In this document: positions 57,153 to 64,000 of the stretch, in pieces
How positions within the stretch are numbered: position 1 is the first letter of the stretch
Layout of the letters: the number at the start of each line of letters is the position of its first letter
Assembly (NCBI GenBank): GCA_040954595.2
Contig: CM082576.2
Coordinates: 16,740,001-16,804,000 of the forward strand
Origin: Balanoglossus misakiensis
Lineage: Eukaryota > Hemichordata
Direction of reading: 5' to 3'
DNA length: 64,000 nt
Notes under the pieces: model-generated
The model's input: only the letters and a program-made list of their open reading frames with translations
Told to the model about the DNA's origin: nothing
The model's database searches: none
Position numbers and translations under genes: made by a program

Positions 57153-60100
57153 CTGAACTGGAATCATCGATTGGGTCACCAGCAGTGTCTGTCGAATTGA
57201 CTGGAAGAATAAAGACATATACAGTCTGTGTTAACCCTGTGTTTATCAGTGAAGAGCTCATCAAATTATTCAGTTTGCTTGACGTCGAAGCAGCATAAAA
57301 CGACATATGATATAATATACTTTGGCCGAGAGAAGCGTCAGAAACATCTCGGTTGTAATTAAGGTTTTCATGGCTACAGTGAAAACTTCAAATACATTCA
57401 TTCAATCAATCAATCAAAACATTTATATGGCGCCAATATCCAGAGTACTGTTCAGTGGCGCCCGATGGTTGTTCACACACTGTAGGCTTTTTTAAACAAG
57501 CAAGTCTTCAGTTTTCTCTTGAAGGAGTCGAGACTGGGAGCTAGACGAATGTCATCAGGTAGTGAGTTCAGTGCTTTGGAGCAGCATAAGAAAATGAACG
57601 TCCTCCATAGTTGACTTGTTTGTAATGTGTTATTGTCAGAAGGTTCTTTTTCCGAGACCTTAAGCTGCGTGAAGGGGTATATCGATTAACCATGTCAGAA
57701 ATTTACTCCGGGGTAATGGCCTTATATGTAAGAAGCATTGTCAGTCGACAGTTAATGCTGCAATATGTTCAAGCTTCCAATAGTTAAAGGTGTGTATATA
57801 CTAATGGGATTAGTCAGCATCTCCGTGTATATCTGTCCGTCGCTAAATTTTGACAATGTTGGTATGATTATTTCATTTTATTCACTTAAACATACCGAAG
57901 GAAAACACTCTTTTCATGGCTCGATTAACAGCCCATATATGGACATTACGCGTCATGACCACCATTTAATATTTGGTCGGTACAAAAAATTATATTGTAG
58001 ATGGTTAGGCTCCTATACCCATGTGCAGTGTTCGGAATGCGTTATAGAACTACTGGTCATTGTTTGAGTGACCATTTTGCGAAACAAATGGCCTGATCTT
58101 GGGACTGTGGTGTTGGCATTGAAATGTTCTCAAGAACAGAAAACTCGTCCACAAAAGCTGATGTTTAGATAGAGAGTCTGTCAGAAACTGACACAGGTGA
58201 CGTACCTGTCACATTTATTTCACCAACTGCTGTGTATTCTTCGCTGTTATATCGGAAATGTATCAGACATTGATACATGCCTTCGTGTGTGCTATTTACG
58301 TGGTATAAAGACATTGCATCACCATACATCCCCATGGTTCCATTGTCCATGGTTTTGTTATTCACTTCAATGTTTGTATCAACGCTACCATTATTGGCAG
58401 ACATATCTGTGTCATTATTGATCGTCATACTTAGATGAGTTCCATCCTTCATCCAACTGGTCGCTATCATGCCCTCTACGTCCAAACCAGTTAAATAACA
58501 TAATAAAGTGGTGTTGTCCCCGGCACGCAGATATTTGTCTTCTGACGTATCTGTAGATTAAAAACAAAGCAAAAAAATCGTATACAGCTTTTCCTTGTAT
58601 ACAGGTATAAAACTAAACATAATTTTTCAGTTATTGTAAAAGGTGTCGTCATGTTTGACACTTGAATTAATTAAGTCGAAACTTCAATTCAGAGTCAGTA
58701 ATATCAACAGTTTATAATGCAGACGTCGACGTACAATGTTAGTGTAAATTTCAACATACAGCACTAGAACTGTCTACACACATCAAACCGGAAAAAGACC
58801 GAAGAAAATAATTTATGCAGCACATATTCAATTTAAGTAGCTCGTTGTGAGGTTTGCGTGAGTATTTCACTTGCAATTCAAGCCTTTCCATTCCTTGTCC
58901 ATCAATGACAAAGACGCGCGCTGACAATTGCAACCTGCTGAAAAATTGCATAAAAAAGGGGATTGTATGGCAACTTCACGTCTTTTATTTTCTCAGTTCG
59001 CTCTCTGGACAGGTTACTTTGTATTCAAAATGATTTAACTCAAAAACGGGTGACTAACTAGAAGCCTACCAAATTTTCGTACAATTGTCATGTCTCCCAA
59101 TTGAATGGGTGGGATACATTAGTGAGTCTGCTGGTTGCTAGCAGCTTTTATATGATTTAATAAGAATTCTGAATTTGACAAAAACACTCTCACTTCATTT
59201 CTGGACTATGGTTGATCCAGCCGGGACTGCAGGTCTTGTCCTGTATGTCCACGGCTGGCCTTTCTTAACAAAGTCATTGGCGTTAAAATCCACTGTACAC
59301 GGTCGTGTTCCCGTTTCTTCATCATCACCCGACACCTAGACATCATCCGCGAATGTATCTCACCAATTCAAAGGGTGACATGACACAATCATACTTAGCA
59401 CATGTTCTCAAAAATTGTGTTGCAGAATATTTCTAACATTGTCAGAATTTTGCTTATGACAACTTAAACAAACAAACTAATGAGAAAAAAATTCTTTATG
59501 GATTTAATGGGCGATTGTGAAAAAATATGCCGCCTTTTAAAAATCTCAGACGCTATTCTGTCGACAATACACACTGCACAAGTCTAAATTGTTTAGTTTA
59601 AACGACCATCGGTTGTGATAAGAGTCACTTTCAATCCTTCTTTTAAGACTCAAAACAAACACTCCTTGTGGTATATATTTAGATGACACAAATACAATTC
59701 ATAAAAAAGAGCTTTCCATTGATATGATACATAGGTTTTTTGGTGTAAAAATATTGTTTGACCGAGAAATTTTTAATTAAAAATGGGTTGTCACGAACTT
59801 CACAAGCTACCTTAAAGGGAAGCCGTCGTCGCGCCGCGTTTGTTTGTTTATAAACATTACTATTAATCCCTGAATCCCTGAATTTAGATAATTCTTAGAA
59901 TGTACGAAGCAGCCAACCGTAGAAAAGACTGGGCATGACAGCAACTGAATATCCTAGTAGGGCGTGGCAACTGCAGTGAGGTTTGTGCTGGTAATATGGG
60001 AGGACATATTCTCATCAAGGGGTACACCCACGTGGCGCGACGACCGCTTCCCTTTAATTTTCCTACAATTCTTCTAAACAAGAAGTGTATGCGTCATGAA

Positions 60101-62870
60101 CATACACGGCATATGATATTTTCCTATTGGAAACAACATCATTAAGCCATGTCCAAATTTAAATCAAACTCTAAATAAACGTGTTCTACTGACGACAAAT
60201 TTGTCATTCAATATGATAGACATGATAAACAGTCTCTTGTGAGCCAGAGAAATTGTCTGCAGCTCATAAACAACAGTGTATAATCGCTGGATCGAGCTTT
60301 CGTCCAATCAGAATGGCGGGTGATAGTATGGAAAGCCATGACTGTCTTATGATGTGTGAAAACTTTATGTGGTGAGGTTATTTCTTTACGTGATGACGAA
60401 ATGCCCTGATATGGTGAGGTTATTTCTTGACGACATAATTGCATTTCGACATCCTGTAATGTTTAATTTGGGTTACATAAAGTTTTCACACATCATAAGA
60501 CAGTCATGGCTTTCCATATGATAGCATGATATAATAAATCTTTAATACACTTGTGGATTTCGAACCAGAATATAAATATCCATCAGAGTTTAAGAGCTGA
60601 ATTTGGCAGCAACGTTTGGCTAATGTTTTAGTACACCTACTTTTGTTTTTCATGCCTACAGCAGTTTCTCGATCGACTTTTTAAGCATTTGAAGTGCGCA
60701 TGCTCATCAAAGTGTGAGGCAATAGAAGCGATATACAGTTTATCAGTGTTGCTATTGTTGGAAATCGAATTTAAGTCCGGACTAGAAATCAGCAACAATG
60801 GTTGTTGCACATTGTTATGTTGCCAAACATAATAATGTGCAACATGTTCTTTGCATATAGAGTAGACCGAGAAATTCCAGCTGTCAGAATATACCGGTAC
60901 TGTGAAAACTCGTCAAACGTTGTTACTCAAAACTCCGCTGTGTGATTTTTCTTAGATTGGTAACGTGCACTCACCTAATTGGTAGACGACCAGTTCTACC
61001 GGTTCTGATTCAGCAATCACCGTATCAGGTGGTATCGTTACTTGACATGTGTACCATCCTGTAGTATTTTCATTCAATGAAATTGTTGTCATTGTGGAAT
61101 ACATTACCATGTCGTCTGTTCTTTCAGATTCGGTCCAGAATGTTGTGTTTGGTCCTGATGTGTAGAATGGAAATTTGAGGGAAATTTTGGAAGCGGGATC
61201 TTGACTTGCACTGGCTATTGTTTTACATCCCAAGTCAACATCAGAACCACTTCGGACCACTTCCTCGAAAGGTTCAAAGGTCAGAGAAGCTGTGCAGTAA
61301 AGTGTAAAGTGTGTAACATTTTCATATCGTTTTTAAAGATGAAAAGACTTGTGAAGTTACCGTTCAAACCATTTCACAACATTTACGAAAAGGGGAATCT
61401 CTGTATGCAGACACTGGCAAATATGGAGTACGATAAAATATCGATATTACAAATCTCACACAATACAGAGGGAGAGTGGAGGAGGGAGCGACGTGAGTGG
61501 GGGAGGAAGGAGAGATCGAGAGAGTTTTAATAAAGCCAAATAAAAAATATTTGCTGTTCCGATTACCCGACCTACCTAATTTTAGCCCGCCAACCCTAAA
61601 CATTTTAGAGCTTTGTAAACCGAAAGTAAGAATTACAATGTCATATATACAAATTAACATTTTATGAAAATTGCTAAAATCATGCAAGAACTATGACGTC
61701 ATTCTTCTACACTACGGCGGCCAAAGATATAAAAAAATCGCGAAATAAATTTTTTATACCTACCTACCTACCCTATTTTTTTAAAAACCATGTAATCGGA
61801 ACAACACATTATTTTTGGAGCCTAAGTTTGAGGCTTTGACGGAAGAGCTGCAGTTATGAACGGAATGTCTCGCTGTTGTGATCTGTGTCTATGTATATGG
61901 CGTTGGGGTGTGTCTCGCGCAATTTGTATAGGCCATCTATTTTTGGTAACGAGCCAGAAATACGTACCATAGTTATTGTGACTATTCTGGAATAATTGCT
62001 TGCACACATGTAACCTGCAACTTTTCCCCCGTCAAAAACAAGAACATGGCCTCACTAACAGTGCTCACGGACGGTTGTTATATATAAATGCTCACAATAA
62101 ATAATTGCATTTCCTGTAAATCCGAGTTGATAGAAAGGCAGTCTTGGTGGAATACCCATAAAATGCGAGAATCAGAAATTGAGAACAACTGCTTTAATCA
62201 GTAGATTGTTTTTGTACAAAACGTGCAGCAATCATCAATTCTGAGAAATTTTAAATCAAATAATACAACCGCGTGTCGCCAAACTAACAATGAACAGAAT
62301 ATTTTAAAATTCGTATTCAATAGTATAATTTGTCGAAAAATAAAGCCTGATTTTCAGTCAAGAGAATCGATTAGATCAATTGTACTGTGTGTCAAATGGG
62401 CCTAAATTAATAATGCTAAGTCAAGGTCTACGGATCTACCTGAATAATACAGTAAAAGCTTTGTTCAGAGACACGCATAGGCCAAATACAAGATAACCTT
62501 CAGTATCAATCTTTCGTATGATTTATACCGTCGATTTCTGGTATGGAAAATTATATCAGGCGATAAATAATAAGTCCCTGTATCCTGGAGTTTGAATCCA
62601 CATGCCATCGCACAACAGCTAACATTTGACCTTCATAATTGTCAAATGGCTCTTGAATATAAAATGTTGCCAGATACATCCATCATATACAATATATGTG
62701 GCGTGAATTAATGTAACGTGCATTCGTTGTGACGCATAAATCGAGATGAAATTTGTGATGATATACTCACCAACTTTCGGCTGACCCGACGTTATTCCAA
62801 ATAAAACCGCTAGAACGCAACTAAAAACTAAATTACACATAGATATAGCGCTGTATTTTGCTGCCATCAT
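57153..62870 (-). CDS. Immunoglobulin-domain secreted or surface protein, 5' exons
   Basis: Four exons with GT-AG borders, all joined in phase 1 as usual for Ig genes. 62771-62870 holds the start (MMAAKYSAIS) and a signal peptide with core LVFSCVLAVLFGITSG. 60975-61289 is an Ig-like domain running from SLTFEPFEEVVRSGSD to LVVYQL, with cysteines in DLGCK and GWYTCQV. 58206-58550 is a second Ig domain (TTLLCYL, ATSWMKDG, EGMYQCLIHF) with several N-x-S/T sites in a Met/Asn-rich stretch. 57153-57200 is a 16-residue acidic Ser/Asp linker (NSTDTAGDPIDDSSS). The protein continues beyond this, but no membrane or stop exon was identified. Upstream ATGs exist; the chosen one puts the hydrophobic core at the normal distance. 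Family not recognised; invertebrates have many such receptors. Confidence 0.72.
57403..57700 (-). mobile_element. CR1/L2-like LINE 3' fragment
   Basis: Minus strand: RYTPSRSLRSRKKN, YGGRSFSYAAPKH, a one-base shift, then NSLPDDIRLAPSLDSFKRKL and KTCLFKKAYSV stop. This aligns with the last ~65 residues of the LINE at 28640-29640 (YGGRAFSVVAPQLWNSLPSD; LKTFLFLKAYEH). The 3' tails also agree (GGCGCCATATAAATGTTTTG then ATTG repeats). Lies in the intron region of the Ig gene. Confidence 0.82.
59217..59333 (-). other. Orphan open segment, possible exon
   Basis: The minus-strand frame after a possible CTAG acceptor reads VSGDDEETGTRPCTVDFN to WTYRTRPAVPAGSTIVQK then stop, 38 residues. Composition looks protein-like, but no start codon, domain or partner exon is recognised. 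It lies within an intron of the Ig gene and could be an alternative exon or a relic. Confidence 0.2.
59812..60057. mobile_element. TTAA foldback family E
   Basis: TTAA AGGGAAGCCGTCGTCGCGCC at the left and GGCGCGACGACCGCTTCCCT TTAA at the right, 246 bp. Non-coding. Another family using the same target as families A-D, here in an intron of the Ig gene. Confidence 0.82.
60328..60517. repeat. Perfect 43-bp inverted repeat with ~100-bp loop
   Basis: Arms 60328-60370 and 60475-60517 (blocks ATGGAAAGCCATGACTGTC and GACAGTCATGGCTTTCCAT) are exact complements as far as I can read. The loop contains the direct repeat GGTGAGGTTATTTCTT twice. Could be a recent MITE or a source of double-stranded RNA. 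Confidence 0.78.
61533..61826. mobile_element. Foldback MITE with TAA flanks (PIF/Harbinger-like), copy 2
   Basis: Shares with 30915-31193 the end block TGTTCCGATTA, the interior TGCAAGAACTATGACGTCAT and CTACACTACGGCGGCCA, and the right end GGAACAACACATTATTTTTG. Lies in the first intron of the Ig gene. Confidence 0.72.
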
Positions 62871-64000
62871 TTGCTCATAGGAACCTCGCCGTTGCATCAA
62901 ACGCCTGCTTCTGAATTCAGTGTTTATTTCATGTTTGATTGACCTCAATTCACCCAGCAGCCAGCTGCAGCTACGTATGGGCGTTTATTGTTTGGTATGC
63001 AAAATCCGTCTGCGGTATATATGCAAATATTAGGACTGAACGTGTAGGCGGTATTATTATTCTAAGGGGGTTGGAAGCTTTCATTACGATGGGCACATCC
63101 GCATTCTAAATAAAATTGTCTACGTTCTCTTTCAAAATATCATGTTAACAACTATTTCGCACTGAGAAGTTCCCGAATGCGAATGCGATGGTCCAGTAAA
63201 ATGACTTCCATAAAGTACATATGGCACTCCATGAAAGGCATGAAGCATTGTGCTGAATGATGTTGAGTAATGCTCGTACTTGTTCGAAAATTTCGGTTTT
63301 ATTAAATGCAAGTGTCGGCTCGCTGCGCCAGTCTAGCTGTACATGCTGTATTGGTCTAATGCCTGTAACCGTTGTGGGTGCTGCTGACAAACGTTTCGCT
63401 TTAATGATGGAAAGTAGCTGCAAATCGATTTTTGCATATTGGGAAAATTAAAATGTTATCAGTCACGAACGTTTCCCTTTACAAAGCGTGTAGAAATGTC
63501 ATTACTTGGGGACGAGGAAGGATTTTTAATGTACACTACATGTATCTGCTTTTATCAAGGGGTTGTCTCCCAGTGGAATAGAGACGGTATCTAAAATCAT
63601 CGGTGATGTACGGTTTAAGAAAAATGACACAATGTATTAAAATAGCGTGTGTGTATGTACCGTGCCAATGCTTCTTACAGGCTGAGGGTAATAAAGGGTT
63701 TTCATCATCATCATTGAACATTGATACACCGTAATGTAATGTTTAGAGCAGTAGACTCCAGTCGGGCGATTGATGGACTGAGCCTCGGCATTGCCGTTTT
63801 GCTATGTCCTCGAGCAAGACATTTTAACTTCTCGTCGGTGCTGAGGAGTACAGTAATGGGTGCCTGATAGGAGAAAGACGATAATGCATGTCTCTGTGTT
63901 TTAGCTCTGCTGCAGTGATTACGACTGCATTTATTGATAGTCTCTCGTAAGATGCCTTAAGGGAAGATCGTAAATTGTTGACAGGCTTAGGAATTGAAGG
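62871..64000. other. 5' flank of the Ig gene, SINE-like end
   Basis: No coding exon supported. 63132-63175 repeats a block found at 17813-17862 (ATATCATGTTAACAA, TTGCATTGAGAA-like). From about 63725 to 63875 the sequence contains GTCCTCGAGCAAGACATTTTA and AGTAATGGGTGCCTGATAGG, which resemble the conserved part of tRNA-derived SINEs widespread in invertebrates. The SINE call is tentative because no A/B box pair was confirmed. Confidence 0.35.

Overview
This window is from an animal nuclear genome. It has split genes with GT-AG introns, low coding density and many transposon remnants. The genes (KNTC1, a ZDHHC24-like palmitoyltransferase, a dihydrodiol-dehydrogenase-like enzyme, POMGNT1 sequence, an intronless B-box/filamin/NHL gene, an Ig-domain gene) and the mobile elements (CR1/L2-like LINE ends, Ty3/Gypsy, tyrosine recombinase, TTAA-flanked foldback elements) suggest a marine invertebrate. 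An invertebrate deuterostome such as a hemichordate or lancelet is my best guess, but a lophotrochozoan cannot be excluded. No bacterial operons, CRISPR arrays or convincing RNA genes were seen.

Layout. 1-24.3 kb: the 5' half of KNTC1 (Rod subunit of the RZZ kinetochore complex) on the minus strand. I could place 28 coding exons, and the 3' half lies outside the window. Its introns are full of foldback elements flanked by TTAA. 24.3-24.7 kb: a compact divergent promoter region. 24.7-25.6 kb: an intronless ZDHHC24-like gene on the plus strand whose DHHC motif reads EEHC. 28.1-31.7 kb: a four-exon Gfo/Idh/MocA-type oxidoreductase gene with a 5'-truncated LINE in intron 1. 34.9-46.9 kb: a 127/128-bp satellite array interrupted by two insertions. 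One is a ~930-bp element with G-run terminal repeats. The other is a complete, apparently very young 9.4-kb Ty3/Gypsy retrotransposon (minus strand) with 1,540-bp LTRs, a tRNA-Lys-type primer site, a polypurine tract, a CTTC target duplication and one unbroken 2,024-codon gag-pol frame. 47-48.3 kb: a POMGNT1 pseudogene fragment with several lesions. 48.7-49.3 kb: a possible two-exon gene of unknown function. 49.7-51.5 kb: a TRIM2/3-like B-box/coiled-coil/filamin/NHL gene broken by one extra base. 52.0-52.6 kb: a broken tyrosine recombinase. 53 kb: a DDE transposase relic. 57.2-62.9 kb: the 5' exons of a minus-strand immunoglobulin-domain gene with a signal peptide. A second LINE 3' end (57.4 kb) and more foldback elements lie in its introns.

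The cellular genes do not form a pathway. KNTC1 serves the mitotic checkpoint, the ZDHHC gene protein lipidation, the oxidoreductase small-molecule metabolism, and the Ig gene the cell surface or secretion. The strongest theme is mobile DNA: several unrelated foldback families sharing TTAA insertion sites, a satellite invaded at least twice, and a recent Gypsy insertion whose long LTRs consist mostly of tandem repeats.
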